Notes: generated by a model not told the origin, from the sequence alone. A stretch of DNA of 64,000 nucleotides from Pseudomonas kairouanensis (GCF_004682055.1 NZ_QUZU01000016.1:61695-125694); one strand, 5' to 3'. Positions 17,235 through 27,776 are shown, numbered from the stretch's first letter. A program made the numbers and translations.

Positions 17235-17984
17235 ATGCCCGCCCCTGCCCTTTCCGGCCCGCAATACCTGCGTGAAGGCCTAAAACTGGTACTCAGCCCA
17301 GGCCTGCGCCTGTTTGTGCTGCTGCCGTTGGCGATCAACCTGGTGCTGTTCGTCGGCTTGATCTATTTCGCCGGCCACCAGTTCAGCCTGTGGGTCGATC
17401 ATTTGATGCCGACGCTGCCCAGTTGGCTGAGCTTTCTGAACTACCTGCTGTGGCCCTTGTTTGTGGTGCTGGTGGTGTTGATGGTGTTTTTTACCTTCAC
17501 CATGCTCGCCAATATCATCGCCGCCCCGTTCAATGGTTTTCTCTCGGAGAAAGTCGAAGTGGTGGTACGTGGCACCGATGACTTCCCGGCGTTCAGCTGG
17601 GGCGAGTTGATCGCCATGGTGCCGCGCACCCTGGCGCGGGAAATGCGCAAGCTGGGCTATTTCCTGCCACGGGCCATCGCCCTGTTTATCCTGTCGTTCA
17701 TCCCGGTGGTCAACCTCATCGCCGCGCCGCTGTGGCTGTTGTTCGGCGTGTGGATGATGGCAATCCAGTACATCGACTACCCAGCCGACAACCACAAGTG
17801 GGGCTGGAACGAAATGCTCGCCTGGCTGCGCCAGAAACGCTGGCAGAGCATGAGCTTCGGCGGCATCGTTTACCTGGTGCTGCTGGTGCCAGTGGTCAAC
17901 CTGCTGATGATGCCGGCGGCCGTGGCCGGGGCCACGTTGTTTTGGGTGCGTGAGCAGGGTGCCGAGGCGATGGCCAAGTCATAA
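17235..17984 (+). CDS. cysZ: Sulfate transporter CysZ
   Basis: 249 residues from the ATG at 17235 (GGAG six bases before); the open frame extends upstream to 17115 but without a ribosome site. Four long hydrophobic segments and the motif [15 protein letters not shown] near residue 100 are CysZ features, as are [16 protein letters not shown] and the mid-protein [11 protein letters not shown]. CysZ is an inner-membrane high-affinity sulfate/sulfite channel feeding cysteine synthesis. It lies divergently from trxB. Confidence 0.92.
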   Translation: MPAPALSGPQYLREGLKLVLSPGLRLFVLLPLAINLVLFVGLIYFAGHQFSLWVDHLMPTLPSWLSFLNYLLWPLFVVLVVLMVFFTFTMLANIIAAPFNGFLSEKVEVVVRGTDDFPAFSWGELIAMVPRTLAREMRKLGYFLPRAIALFILSFIPVVNLIAAPLWLLFGVWMMAIQYIDYPADNHKWGWNEMLAWLRQKRWQSMSFGGIVYLVLLVPVVNLLMMPAAVAGATLFWVREQGAEAMAKS

Positions 17985-18038
17985 ATCCATCATCCCAATG
18001 ACACAATGACGACATGGCCCACGGCGACACTGTGGGTC

Positions 18039-19241
18039 ATGACGATAGCCTCGCTTCACATCACCCTGATTACCGAAACCTTCCCGCCAGAAATCAACGG
18101 GGTGGCCAACACCCTTGGCCGTCTGTGCGATGGTTTGCGCGCGCGCGGCCATCAGGTCGAATTGGTGCGCCCGCGTCAGGGCGTAGACCAGAGCCGCCCC
18201 AGCGATGATCAATTGCTGCTGTGTCGCGGCTGGCCGCTGCCGGGTTACCCGGGATTGCAGTGGGGCCAGTCATCGATGCACAAATTGTTGCGCCGCTGGA
18301 CCCGGCAGCGCCCGGATGTGTTGTATATCGCTACCGAGGGGCCGCTGGGTTTGTCCGCCTTGCGCGCAGCGCGGCGCCTGGGGATAAGTGTGGTGAGCGG
18401 CTTCCACACCAATTTCCAGCAGTACTCGAACCAATACGGCTTGAGCCTGCTGAGCCGGATGGTCACCCACTACCTGCGTTGGTTTCATAACCGCTCCACC
18501 CTGACCCTGGTGCCCAGCGCCAGCCAACGCCTGGAGCTGGAACGCCGGCATTTCGAGCGCCTGGGCATGCTGTCGCGCGGGGTAGACGGCCAATTGTTCC
18601 ACCCGGCCAAACGCGATAACGCCCTGCGCGAGTGCTGGGGTTTGGGCAACGATGATATTGCGGTGCTGCATGTGGGTCGGTTGGCGCAGGAAAAGAACCT
18701 GGGCCTGCTCAAACGCTGCTTCCAATCCCTACGCACGACGTATCCACAGCGCCGGTTGAAATTGATCATCGTCGGTGATGGGCCGCAACGCCCACAGCTG
18801 GAACAGGCTCTGCCCGATGCCGTGTTCTGCGGCACCCAACGTGGCGAGGAACTGGCACGGCACTACGCATCAGGGGATTTATTCCTGTTCCCCAGCCTCA
18901 CCGAAACCTTCGGCAATGTGGTACTGGAAGCCATGGCCTCAGGCCTTGGTGTGGTGGCCTACGACCAGGCAGCCGCCAGCCAGCATATCCGCCACGGCTA
19001 CAACGGTGTGTTGGCGATGCCAGGGGATGAAGACGCGTTTTGCGATGCAGCCATCTGGCTACTGGAGGAGCGGGAAACCTTGCGCAGGGCTCGCCTGAAC
19101 GCGCGCCAGCAGGCGAGCCGCCAGGGCTGGCCGGCGATCATCGAACAGTTCGAGCGCCAGTTGCGCGGAGTGTGCAAGGACGGGCACCCAGTACCCGCCC
19201 TCTCGCCCCTTACACCAGGGTCGTCAACGCCTCACGACTGA
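18039..19241 (+). CDS. Glycosyltransferase family 4 (GT-B, mannosyltransferase-like)
   Basis: 400 residues from the ATG at 18039; an in-frame ATG at 18006 would add 11 residues, and neither has a strong ribosome site. The GT-B signature is clear: TETFPPEINGVANTL at the N-terminus, VLHVGRLAQEKNLGLL mid-protein and the E-x7-E nucleotide-sugar motif in LTETFGNVVLEAMASG near residue 290. It resembles GDP-mannose-dependent alpha-mannosyltransferases (MgtA/PimB-like), acting at the cytosolic membrane face on a lipid acceptor. Its last 32 bp overlap the convergent oxidoreductase gene. Confidence 0.85.
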   Translation: MTIASLHITLITETFPPEINGVANTLGRLCDGLRARGHQVELVRPRQGVDQSRPSDDQLLLCRGWPLPGYPGLQWGQSSMHKLLRRWTRQRPDVLYIATEGPLGLSALRAARRLGISVVSGFHTNFQQYSNQYGLSLLSRMVTHYLRWFHNRSTLTLVPSASQRLELERRHFERLGMLSRGVDGQLFHPAKRDNALRECWGLGNDDIAVLHVGRLAQEKNLGLLKRCFQSLRTTYPQRRLKLIIVGDGPQRPQLEQALPDAVFCGTQRGEELARHYASGDLFLFPSLTETFGNVVLEAMASGLGVVAYDQAAASQHIRHGYNGVLAMPGDEDAFCDAAIWLLEERETLRRARLNARQQASRQGWPAIIEQFERQLRGVCKDGHPVPALSPLTPGSSTPHD

Positions 19242-20313
19242 ACGGCAGGATGTCGCCCTCGCGGCCTTCGCGCACCTTCACGGCCCAATCCGGGTCCACC
19301 AACAACGCACGCCCCACGGCGACCAGGTCGAATTCGTCGTTGTTCAGGCGCTCCAGCAGTTTCTCGAGACTGGCAGGCTGGGCCACCTTGTCGGTGTTGA
19401 CCATGAACTGCAGGAACTCACCATCCAGGCCAACGCTGCCCACGGTGATGGTGGGCTTGCCGGTGAGCTGGCGAGTCCAACCAGCCAGGTTGAGGTCGGA
19501 ACCTTCGAATTCCGGCTCCCAGAAACGACGGGTGGAGCAGTGGAAAATATCCACACCCGCCTCAGACAACGGCTTGAGGAACTCAGCCAATGCTTCGGGG
19601 GTTTGCACCAGGCGCGCGGTGTAGTCCTGCTGCTTCCACTGGGAGAAACGGAAGATGATCGGGAAGTCCGGGCCCACAGCGGCGCGAGTGGCCTGGATCA
19701 ACTCGATGGCAAAGCGCGACCGGTTGGCCAGGCTGCCGCCGTACTCGTCCGTGCGCTGGTTGCTGCCTTCCCAGAAGAACTGGTCCACCAGATAACCATG
19801 GGCGCCGTGGATTTCGACGCCGTCCATGCCAATGTCCTGGGCATCCTTGGCGGCTTGGGCGAAGGCGTTGATCACGTCCTTGATGTCTTGATGGGTCATG
19901 CCGTGGACGACTTCTTTGCCGTCCTTGAGTTTTTCCATCGGCCCGTAGGCTGGCACGCTGGCGTCCGGCTCAGTACCGATACGGCGCACGCTGCCCACAT
20001 GCCACAGTTGCGGCACGATCTTGCCGCCTTCGGCGTGTACCGCGTCGACCACTTTCTTCCAGCCAGCCAAGGCGGCTTCGCCGTAGAAATGCGGGACGTT
20101 GGGGTAACCGTTGGAGGCTTGATGCCCGACTACGGTGCCTTCAGTGATGATCAGGCCTACACCCGCAGCGGCGCGGCGGCGGTAGTATTCGATGACCTTG
20201 GAGTTGGGCACGCCGCCTGGCGAGAACGAGCGGGTCATTGGTGCCATGACTACGCGGGTCGACAGTTGCAATGCACCGAGCTGAAAGGGTTTGAACAAGG
20301 CTTGGACTGGCAT
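19210..20313 (-). CDS. Old Yellow Enzyme family NADH:flavin oxidoreductase
   Basis: 367 residues forming an FMN-binding TIM barrel: VVMAPMTRSF at the start, QLWHVGSVRR near residue 100, and EIHGAHGYLVDQFFWEGSNQ followed by RTDEYGGS near residue 178, the strongest signature of the family. It would reduce electrophilic alkenes or nitro compounds with NAD(P)H. The active-site His pair typical of ene-reductases corresponds to HGAHGY here. It ends inside the convergent glycosyltransferase gene (32-bp overlap), which rules out an intervening terminator. Confidence 0.92.
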   Translation of the reverse strand: MPVQALFKPFQLGALQLSTRVVMAPMTRSFSPGGVPNSKVIEYYRRRAAAGVGLIITEGTVVGHQASNGYPNVPHFYGEAALAGWKKVVDAVHAEGGKIVPQLWHVGSVRRIGTEPDASVPAYGPMEKLKDGKEVVHGMTHQDIKDVINAFAQAAKDAQDIGMDGVEIHGAHGYLVDQFFWEGSNQRTDEYGGSLANRSRFAIELIQATRAAVGPDFPIIFRFSQWKQQDYTARLVQTPEALAEFLKPLSEAGVDIFHCSTRRFWEPEFEGSDLNLAGWTRQLTGKPTITVGSVGLDGEFLQFMVNTDKVAQPASLEKLLERLNNDEFDLVAVGRALLVDPDWAVKVREGREGDILPFSREALTTLV

Positions 20314-20422
20314 GGGTGTGCTCCACGTAAGGCGGGTTTATGACGTGGATAATATTGGCCGCACGCTGGCCTGAATAGCACTATTGATCTGAGTGATTAA
20401 AGGGTAAAAGTGCCCACATAAC

Positions 20423-20522
20423 TGTAGGAGCGAGCTTGCTCGCGAAAGTAGCCAGTGCTGACGCGGGCGTTCTGGATGAACGCGGCGCTCTCAGGTTTTT
20501 CGCGAGCAAGCTCGCTCCTACA
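20423..20522. repeat. REP/BIME-like inverted repeat (TGTAGGAGCGAGC subtype)
   Basis: Left arm TGTAGGAGCGAGCTTGCTCG and right arm CGAGCAAGCTCGCTCCTACA are perfect complements across about 60 bp. The core differs from the TGTGGGAGCGGGC type by a few bases; the same subtype recurs at 27041 and 48665. Confidence 0.88.
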
Positions 20523-20533
20523 AGGGAGCGGTG

Positions 20534-21016
20534 TTAGCTCAGGGCTTTTTCGATGGCCTGGACGATGGTGGGGTCATCCGGCGCGGTACGTGGCGAGAAA
20601 CGCGCAAGCACACGGCCATCCTTGCCCAGCAGGAACTTTTCGAAGTTCCAGGTGATGTCCCCAGGAAACTCCGCCCCCTCGCCCGCCAGCAAGCGGTAAA
20701 GCTGATGGCGATCAGGACCGTTGACGTCGAGCTTGCTGCCCAGGGGGAACGTCACCCCATAGTTGAGGCTGCAGAATTCGCGGATTTGCTCTTCGGTACC
20801 CGGTTCCTGGCCAGCAAATTGATTGCAAGGCAGGCCAAGCACCGTAAACCCCTGGTCCTTGTATTGCTGGTAGAGGTTTTCCAACGCCGCGTATTGCGGG
20901 GTCAAGCCACATTTGGACGCCACATTGACCACCAGCACGACTTGCCCCTTGAAAGGCGCCAGTGGCAGCTCTTGTCCGTCCAAAGCTTTGAGTTTCAGGT
21001 CGTGGAAAGCACTCAT
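20534..21016 (-). CDS. Glutathione peroxidase
   Basis: 160 residues from the ATG at 21016 (GGAG six bases before). The catalytic cysteine lies in NVASKCGLTPQY near residue 36, followed by LGLPCNQFAGQEPG and the tryptophan block ITWNFEKFL near residue 130, completing the Cys-Gln-Trp triad. There is no selenocysteine and no signal peptide. It reduces hydrogen peroxide or lipid hydroperoxides, in bacteria usually with thioredoxin as donor. Confidence 0.93.
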   Translation of the reverse strand: MSAFHDLKLKALDGQELPLAPFKGQVVLVVNVASKCGLTPQYAALENLYQQYKDQGFTVLGLPCNQFAGQEPGTEEQIREFCSLNYGVTFPLGSKLDVNGPDRHQLYRLLAGEGAEFPGDITWNFEKFLLGKDGRVLARFSPRTAPDDPTIVQAIEKALS

Positions 21017-21117
21017 GACGAACTCCAGATATCCCATGTTCTTTGCATTGCGGCCGTTCGAGATTACAGCCCACAAGCCTGCAATCATAGACGCCGATTG
21101 CAAAACCCGCCTGCAGG

Positions 21118-21582
21118 TTACTGAGCGGTCGGCCAGGGCAGAATCGGGATCGCGGTCACGGCATTCTGCGGGCTGCCTTCGATCAGGCGGTCGCTGTACA
21201 CCAGGTAAACCAGGGTGTTGCGCTTCTTGTCGAGGAAGCGCACCACTTGCATGGTCTTGAACACCAGGGAGGTGCGCTCCTTGAACACTTCGTCGCCATC
21301 CTTGAGCTCGCCCTTGAAGCGGATCGGGCCCACCTGGCGGCAGGCAATCGAGGCTTCGGCGCGGTCTTCGGCCAGGCCCAGGCCGCCTTTGACGCCGCCG
21401 GTCTTGGCGCGGGACAGGTAGCAGGTCACGCCGTCAACCTTGGGGTCGTCGAAGGCTTCGACAACGATCCGGTCGTTGGGGCCGACGAACTTGAACACCG
21501 TCGACACCTGGCCGACTTCTTCGGCCGACGCCAACAGCGGCATGGCCAACAGCAGGCCGAGCAATCCCTTCATTACGCGCAT
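21118..21582 (-). CDS. creA: CreA family protein
   Basis: 154 residues with a signal peptide ([20 protein letters not shown]) and the CreA core [21 protein letters not shown] followed by [12 protein letters not shown]. CreA is a conserved periplasmic protein of unknown function, named from its place beside creB in E. coli. Here it follows proB after 14 bp and probably shares the obgE-proB transcript. Two cysteines in the mature part could form a disulfide. Confidence 0.88.
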   Translation of the reverse strand: MRVMKGLLGLLLAMPLLASAEEVGQVSTVFKFVGPNDRIVVEAFDDPKVDGVTCYLSRAKTGGVKGGLGLAEDRAEASIACRQVGPIRFKGELKDGDEVFKERTSLVFKTMQVVRFLDKKRNTLVYLVYSDRLIEGSPQNAVTAIPILPWPTAQ

Positions 21583-21596
21583 CGTGTATTCCTTTG

Positions 21597-22718
21597 TTAA
21601 ACCAGGATCAGGTTGTCGCGGTGCACCAACTCGGGCTCCGCCATATAACCCAACAGACTCACAATCGCGTCAGACGACTGCCCAATGATTTTCTGCGCTT
21701 CCAGGGCGCTGTAGTTGGCTAGGCCACGGGCAATCTCACGACCGTCGGGCGCGACGCACACCACCATCTCGCCACGGCGGAAGCTGCCCTGCACCAGCTT
21801 GACGCCCACCGGCAGCAGGCTCTTGTTGCCCTGGGACAATGCTGACACCGCGCCATCATCCAGCACCAGCGTGCCACGGGTTTGCAGATGACCGGCCAGC
21901 CACTGTTTGCGCGCCGCCAGCATGCCGCGTTCTGGCGACAACAGCGTACCGATGCGCTCGCCGGCCTTGAGACGGTCCAGCACGCGCTCGATGCGCCCGC
22001 CGACGATGATGGTGTGGGCACCGGAGCGTGCAGCCAGGCGAGCCGCGCGCAGCTTGGTCTGCATGCCACCACGGCCCAGGGCACCGCCCACGCTGCCCGC
22101 CACGGCGTCCAACGCCGGGTCATCGGCGCGGGCTTCATAGATCAGCTGGGCATCGGGGTTGTTGCGCGGGTCGGCGTCGAACATGCCGTCGCGGTCGGTG
22201 AGGATCACCAGCAGGTCGGCTTCCACCAGGTTGGCCACCAGGGCGGCCAGGGTGTCGTTGTCGCCAAAGCGAATTTCGTCGGTGACCACGGTGTCGTTTT
22301 CGTTGATCACCGGGATGACTTTGAGCTCCACCAGCGCGCGCAAGGTACTGCGGGCGTTGAGGTAGCGCTTGCGGTCGGACAGGTCGTCATGGGTCAGCAG
22401 GATCTGCGCCGTGTGGCGGCCGTGCTCGGCAAAGCTGGATTCCCAGGCTTGCACCAGGCCCATCTGGCCGATGGCGGCGGCGGCTTGCAGTTCGTGCATC
22501 GCGCTGGGTCGCGCGGTCCAGCCAAGGCGGCTCATCCCGGCGGCAACCGCCCCGGACGACACCAGCACCAACTCCACACCGGCCTCATGCAAGGCCACCA
22601 TTTGCTCGACCCAGACGCTCATGGCTGCGCGATCGAGCCCCTTGCCATCTGCCGTCAGCAGCGCACTGCCGATCTTTACGACCCAGCGCTGCGCACCTGT
22701 CACTTTGCTCCGCATCAT
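21597..22718 (-). CDS. proB: Glutamate 5-kinase
   Basis: 373 residues from the ATG at 22718 (AAGG six bases before; the ATG at 22715 is also possible). The amino-acid kinase domain opens with [10 protein letters not shown] and has [19 protein letters not shown] near residue 148 for glutamate and ATP binding; a PUA domain occupies the last 90 residues. It phosphorylates glutamate in the first step of proline synthesis and is normally feedback-inhibited by proline. It lies downstream of obgE in the usual Pseudomonas order, but a hairpin between them suggests partial uncoupling. Confidence 0.96.
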   Translation of the reverse strand: MMRSKVTGAQRWVVKIGSALLTADGKGLDRAAMSVWVEQMVALHEAGVELVLVSSGAVAAGMSRLGWTARPSAMHELQAAAAIGQMGLVQAWESSFAEHGRHTAQILLTHDDLSDRKRYLNARSTLRALVELKVIPVINENDTVVTDEIRFGDNDTLAALVANLVEADLLVILTDRDGMFDADPRNNPDAQLIYEARADDPALDAVAGSVGGALGRGGMQTKLRAARLAARSGAHTIIVGGRIERVLDRLKAGERIGTLLSPERGMLAARKQWLAGHLQTRGTLVLDDGAVSALSQGNKSLLPVGVKLVQGSFRRGEMVVCVAPDGREIARGLANYSALEAQKIIGQSSDAIVSLLGYMAEPELVHRDNLILV

Positions 22719-22782
22719 CTTCAACCTTAGATTGAGGGCTGCGCGACCCAGCGCGGCCCATAACGTTAAACCCGGATACTAA

Positions 22783-22808
22783 AACGCCGCTCTATAGAGA
22801 GCGGCGTT
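22783..22808 (-). terminator. Hairpin between obgE and proB
   Basis: Perfect 11-bp stem AACGCCGCTCT / AGAGCGGCGTT with a 4-base loop, followed by TTTTAG on the minus strand. It looks like the obgE terminator and may allow read-through into proB. Confidence 0.65.
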
Positions 22809-22826
22809 CAAGTTTACTGCAACGGA

Positions 22827-24080
<1,254 letters not shown>

Positions 24081-24101
24081 TTAAAAAACCAAGACATAAG
24101 A

Positions 24102-24183
24102 CTCTTGCAAAAATGAGCGTAGCGACCTCAATCAGCGACCGCAAATTCGCTGCCGGGGCCTGTCACAAACAGCTTTGCAAGAG
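24102..24183. repeat. Long-range inverted repeat between rpmA and obgE
   Basis: CTCTTGCAAA (24102-24111) and TTTGCAAGAG (24174-24183) are perfect 10-bp complements separated by 62 bp. It lies in the 5' region of obgE, after the rpmA terminator. It could form an extended leader hairpin or be the remnant of a miniature element. Confidence 0.45.
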
Positions 24184-24200
24184 ACTCACCCCACAAACGA

Positions 24201-24228
24201 AAAAGCCCCGTCGCAAGACAGGGCTTTT
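24201..24228 (-). terminator. Terminator after rpmA
   Basis: AAAAGCCC and GGGCTTTT (8-bp stem, GC-rich centre), with T-rich flanks on the minus strand, 15 bp past the rpmA stop. Confidence 0.75.
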
Positions 24229-24243
24229 CCAGCGATCTCGCAA

Positions 24244-24501
24244 TTAAGCTGCGACAACGCTCACGTAACGGCGGTTGAACGCGCCTTTTACTTCAAACTT
24301 GATCACGCCTTCGATTTTCGCGAAGAGGGTGTGATCTTTACCCATGCCTACACCGTAACCGGCGTGGAATTGGGTGCCGCGCTGACGCACGATGATGTTG
24401 CCCGGAATGATTTTCTGGCCGCCATACATCTTGACGCCAAGGCGTTTGGCTTCTGAATCGCGACCGTTACGGGTACTACCACCAGCTTTTTTGTGTGCCA
24501 T
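24244..24501 (-). CDS. rpmA: 50S ribosomal protein L27
   Basis: 85 residues beginning [20 protein letters not shown], the invariant L27 N-terminus that reaches the peptidyl-transferase centre, followed by [20 protein letters not shown]. No N-terminal extension is present, so no processing is needed as it is in Firmicutes. It follows rplU by 34 bp in the same operon. Confidence 0.98.
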   Translation of the reverse strand: MAHKKAGGSTRNGRDSEAKRLGVKMYGGQKIIPGNIIVRQRGTQFHAGYGVGMGKDHTLFAKIEGVIKFEVKGAFNRRYVSVVAA

Positions 24502-24535
24502 GAGTCAATTCTCCTAGTGAGGAATTAGGCTGAAA

Positions 24536-24850
24536 TTAAGCCTGAATACCGGTGATTTTGATCTCGGTGTACCACTGGCGGTGGCCCATACGCTTCATGT
24601 GGTGCTTACGACGACGGAACTTGATGATGCGGACTTTATCGTGACGACCTTGGGAGATCACTTCAGCCACAACGGTAGCGCCAGCAACAACTGGAGCGCC
24701 GATGTTCACGTCATCGCCATTGGCGACCAACAGAACGCGATCAAAAGTAACGGATTCGCCAGTAGCGACTTCCAGTTTTTCGATCTTCAGGTATTCACCT
24801 GGGGCGACTTTGTATTGCTTGCCACCAGTAACAATTACTGCGTACGACAT
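24536..24850 (-). CDS. rplU: 50S ribosomal protein L21
   Basis: 104 residues from the ATG at 24850 ([19 protein letters not shown]), the full length of L21; the longer upstream open frame is not used, because the family starts exactly here. The C-terminal [15 protein letters not shown] block binds 23S rRNA. It is the first gene of the rplU-rpmA block and divergent from ispB, an order conserved in Pseudomonas. Confidence 0.98.
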   Translation of the reverse strand: MSYAVIVTGGKQYKVAPGEYLKIEKLEVATGESVTFDRVLLVANGDDVNIGAPVVAGATVVAEVISQGRHDKVRIIKFRRRKHHMKRMGHRQWYTEIKITGIQA

Positions 24851-25089
24851 GGTATTTCTCCGATAATCCTGCTCACCCAGCTCTTTATAAGAAGAGGTAT
24901 TGGCTGGCATGGCTGCATGGGATGGACGTCCCGAATGCAATTGCGTAAGGCAGGTGCTGCCCAGGAAGTTCAGGGTGCGCGATTGTACGCAAGGCTTTGG
25001 CGCGTTGCAAGTGGCCGCCCATCGCGCCTTGACACCCGGGGGTCAGGGTCCTAGCATGCCGCGCAACCCTTCTGGAGCGACTGTCGCTG

Positions 25090-26058
25090 ATGCAACCCCA
25101 AGCTTTCTACCGCGCGGTCGCGGACGATTTTAGCGCCGTCGACGGCATCATCAAGCAGCAGCTGACTTCTAAAGTGCCGCTGGTCTCCAAAATTGGCGAC
25201 TACATTACGTCGGCTGGCGGCAAACGCCTGCGTCCTTTATTAGTGTTGCTGTGCGGCAAGGCCCTGGGCCGCGAGGGCGACGACTTGCGCCTGCTGGCCG
25301 CCACCATCGAATTTTTGCACACCGCGACCTTGCTGCATGACGACGTGGTCGACATGTCCGGCATGCGCCGTGGCCGCGAGACCGCCAATGCCATGTGGGG
25401 CAACGCCCCAAGCGTGCTGGTGGGTGACTTCCTGTATTCGCGCTCGTTCGAAATGATGGTCGAGCTGGGCTCGATGCCGGTGATGAAGATCCTTTCGCAG
25501 GCCACGCGCATCATCGCCGAAGGCGAAGTGTTGCAGTTGTCCAAGGTCCGCGACGCCAGCACCACCGAAGAAACCTACATGGAAGTGATTCGCGGCAAGA
25601 CCGCGATGCTCTTCGAGGCCTCCACCCACAGTGCCGCCGCGCTATGTGGCGCCACCGCCGAACAGGCCGAAGCGCTGCGCACCTTTGGCGATCATCTGGG
25701 CGTGGCGTTTCAACTGGTGGACGACCTGCTCGACTACCGTGGCGACGCCGAGACCCTGGGCAAGAACGTCGGTGACGACCTGGCCGAGGGCAAGCCGACC
25801 CTGCCACTGATTTACACCATGCGCGAAGGCACGCCGGAACAGGCTGCCCTGGTGCGCAAGGCGATCCAGAAAGGCGGGATCGAAGACCTGGAAAGCATTC
25901 GCGCCGCCGTGGAAGCCTCCGGCTCGCTGGACTACACCGCGCAGTTGGCGCGTGACTATGTAGCCCGTGCAATCAAATGCCTGGAAGCTTTGCCGGCCAG
26001 CGAATACCGGGATGCCTTGGTTGAGCTGAGTGAGTTTGCGGTCGCGCGTACGCACTAA
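25090..26058 (+). CDS. ispB: Polyprenyl diphosphate synthase (octaprenyl/nonaprenyl)
   Basis: 322 residues with both aspartate-rich motifs of trans-prenyltransferases: LLHDDVVDMSG near residue 81 (DDxxD) and LVDDLLDYRGD near residue 210. Residues upstream of the first motif are small, consistent with long-chain products. It makes the side chain of ubiquinone, with nine isoprene units expected in Pseudomonas. The place opposite rplU matches ispB of this genus. No strong ribosome site is visible (GGAG lies 12 bases before the ATG). Confidence 0.95.
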   Translation: MQPQAFYRAVADDFSAVDGIIKQQLTSKVPLVSKIGDYITSAGGKRLRPLLVLLCGKALGREGDDLRLLAATIEFLHTATLLHDDVVDMSGMRRGRETANAMWGNAPSVLVGDFLYSRSFEMMVELGSMPVMKILSQATRIIAEGEVLQLSKVRDASTTEETYMEVIRGKTAMLFEASTHSAAALCGATAEQAEALRTFGDHLGVAFQLVDDLLDYRGDAETLGKNVGDDLAEGKPTLPLIYTMREGTPEQAALVRKAIQKGGIEDLESIRAAVEASGSLDYTAQLARDYVARAIKCLEALPASEYRDALVELSEFAVARTH

Positions 26059-26082
26059 GAAATACCTGCGAACGCTTACCAA

Positions 26083-26172
26083 TGTGGGAGGGGGCTTGCC
26101 CCCGATTGCGGAGTATCAGTCAACACATTCAGTGGCTGGCACACTGCCATCGGGAGCAAGCCCCCTCCCACA
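26083..26172. repeat. REP/BIME-like inverted repeat (TGTGGGAGGGGGC subtype)
   Basis: TGTGGGAGGGGGCTTGCCCC pairs with GAGCAAGCCCCCTCCCACA across about 45 bp. The arms carry the GGGGGC variant of the family core. Confidence 0.85.
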
Positions 26173-26266
26173 TTAGGTTTGCATTGCCAATTCAGCATCC
26201 CGCCTCAGCCACAAAACCCTATATAATGTGCGCCCTTTCGCCATCCCTGACTCCCAAGGAGCTTTA

Positions 26267-26608
26267 GTGAGCACGTTGCCACCCTGCCCGAAATGCAATT
26301 CCGAATACACCTACGAAGACGGCGCCCAGCTGATCTGCCCGGAATGCGCCCACGAATGGTCCGCCAATGGCGAAGCCGAAGCAGCCGGCGATGAAACCGT
26401 GAAGAAAGACTCTGTGGGCAACGTCCTGCAAGACGGCGACACCATCACCGTGATCAAGGACCTCAAGGTCAAGGGCACGTCCCTCGTGGTGAAGGTCGGT
26501 ACCAAGGTCAAGAACATCCGCCTGTGCGATGGCGACCACGATATCGATTGCAAGATCGACGGTATCGGCCCGATGAAACTCAAGTCCGAGTTCGTCCGCA
26601 AAGTCTGA
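26267..26608 (+). CDS. Zinc-ribbon protein of the PhnA/YjdM family
   Basis: 113 residues starting with GTG at 26267 behind AAGGAG; the open frame upstream lacks a ribosome site and is rejected. An N-terminal zinc ribbon (CPKCNSEY then CPECAHEW) is followed by the PhnA core [23 protein letters not shown]. Despite the name, PhnA/YjdM is not a proven phosphonoacetate hydrolase and its role is unclear. A -10-like TATAAT lies at 26222-26227, and a short GC-rich hairpin (26620-26642) follows the gene. Confidence 0.9.
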   Translation: MSTLPPCPKCNSEYTYEDGAQLICPECAHEWSANGEAEAAGDETVKKDSVGNVLQDGDTITVIKDLKVKGTSLVVKVGTKVKNIRLCDGDHDIDCKIDGIGPMKLKSEFVRKV

Positions 26609-26723
26609 TTTGCTACACCCATCCCGCGCCCGCCGCGGGATGGCGCTTTGCCCTCTCCCTTGACCCCGCGCAATATCCACACAGAAAAACCCACAAACCG
26701 CCAATAGGCACTTGCTATTCTAC

Positions 26724-26743
26724 GAATAAGAATTATTCTCATT
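26724..26743. promoter_or_regulatory. Fur-box-like palindrome
   Basis: GAATAAGAATTATTCTCATT contains the perfect dyad GAATAA-N3-TTATTC and resembles Pseudomonas Fur sites. It overlaps a candidate -10 (TATTCT, 26734-26739) placed 16 bp after TTGCTA (26712-26717), the position expected for iron repression of the gene at 26766. Confidence 0.6.
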
Positions 26744-26765
26744 GAACTCATCAAGGAGAACGACC

Positions 26766-27023
26766 ATGACTTATTTGATAGATGCCTGGCTGGATCGCCC
26801 ACACCCTTACCTTCGGATCCTGCATCGGGAAACCGGTGAAGTCTGTGCGGTATTGGAAGAGGAAGCACTCAACGAGTTGCAGGATCAGGGTGACCTGGAC
26901 GTAAACGGCTTGAGTTCGAGTGAACCTGGGGTGCTGAAGGAAGTGGTGCGCAATCTGTTTCTGTTCTGCTATGCCCGAGCGTTGCGCCCGGCCACGGAGC
27001 TCAATGGTAAATTTCATCCATGA
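26766..27023 (+). CDS. Conserved small protein, probably iron-regulated
   Basis: 85 residues, starting MTYLIDAWLDRPHPYLRILHRETG, with AAGGAG seven bases before the ATG. No domain, signal peptide or metal motif is recognised; it is predicted soluble and slightly acidic. Its place close to ispB matches the small ORF PA4570 of P. aeruginosa, which from memory is induced by iron limitation. The Fur-box-like palindrome right over its promoter supports iron control here. The function is unknown. Confidence 0.75.
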   Translation: MTYLIDAWLDRPHPYLRILHRETGEVCAVLEEEALNELQDQGDLDVNGLSSSEPGVLKEVVRNLFLFCYARALRPATELNGKFHP

Positions 27024-27040
27024 GCCACCCAGCCAAACCC

Positions 27041-27140
27041 TGTAGGAGCGAGCTTGCTCGCGAAGCCTCTGAATCCGCCGCGTTAATCCAGACACGCGGC
27101 GTTATCGTTGACGTCTTTCGCGAGCAAGCTCGCTCCTACA
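27041..27140. repeat. REP/BIME-like inverted repeat (TGTAGGAGCGAGC subtype)
   Basis: TGTAGGAGCGAGCTTGCTCG pairs perfectly with CGAGCAAGCTCGCTCCTACA across about 60 bp. It lies between two convergent genes and may act as terminator. Confidence 0.88.
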
Positions 27141-27158
27141 GGTAATCAACAGCAGGCC

Positions 27159-27776
27159 TTACAGAACGTCGAGCAGCTCGACGTCGAACACCAGAACGCT
27201 GTGCGGCGGGATGCTGCCAACGCCTTGAGCGCCGTAAGCCAGTTCGCTCGGCACGTACAGGCGCCATTTGCTACCGGCATTCATCAGTTGCAGGGCTTCG
27301 GTCCAGCCGGCAATCACGCCGCCAACCGGGAATTCTGCAGGCTGGCCGCGCTCGTAGGAGCTGTCGAACACAGTGCCGTCGATCAGGGTGCCGTGGTAGT
27401 GGGTACGCACCTGGTCTTCACGGGTTGGCTTGGCGCCATCACCGGCAGTCAGTACTTCAAATTGCAGGCCCGAAGCCAGAGTGGTGATGCCATCGCGCTT
27501 GGCGTTTTCAGCCAGGAAGGCCAGGCCTTCGCCAGCGGCCGCTTCAGCCTTGGCAGCCGCTTCGGCTTGCATGATTTCGCGGATGACCTTGAAGCTGGCG
27601 GCCATTTGCTCTTGGTCCACACGGCTTGGCTGGCCAGCGAAGGCGTCAGTCAGGCCAGCCAGGATAGCGTCCAGGCTCACGCCCGGTGGCGGGTTGTCGC
27701 GCAGTTGGTCGCCCAGTTGACGGCCAATACCGTAGCTGACGCGGGTTTCGTCGGTGGACAGATTAACGTCGGACAT
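27159..27776 (-). CDS. fklB: FKBP-type peptidyl-prolyl cis-trans isomerase FklB
   Basis: 205 residues from the ATG at 27776 (MSDVNLSTDETRVSYGIGRQ). A dimerising helical domain covers residues 1-95. The FKBP domain follows, with FDSSYERGQPAEFPVGGVIAGW, LMNAGSKWRLYVPSELAYG and VLVFDVELLDV at the end. No signal peptide is present, which suggests a cytosolic FklB rather than the periplasmic FkpA. Divergent from the large toxin-like gene with 181 bp between them. Confidence 0.92.
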   Translation of the reverse strand: MSDVNLSTDETRVSYGIGRQLGDQLRDNPPPGVSLDAILAGLTDAFAGQPSRVDQEQMAASFKVIREIMQAEAAAKAEAAAGEGLAFLAENAKRDGITTLASGLQFEVLTAGDGAKPTREDQVRTHYHGTLIDGTVFDSSYERGQPAEFPVGGVIAGWTEALQLMNAGSKWRLYVPSELAYGAQGVGSIPPHSVLVFDVELLDVL

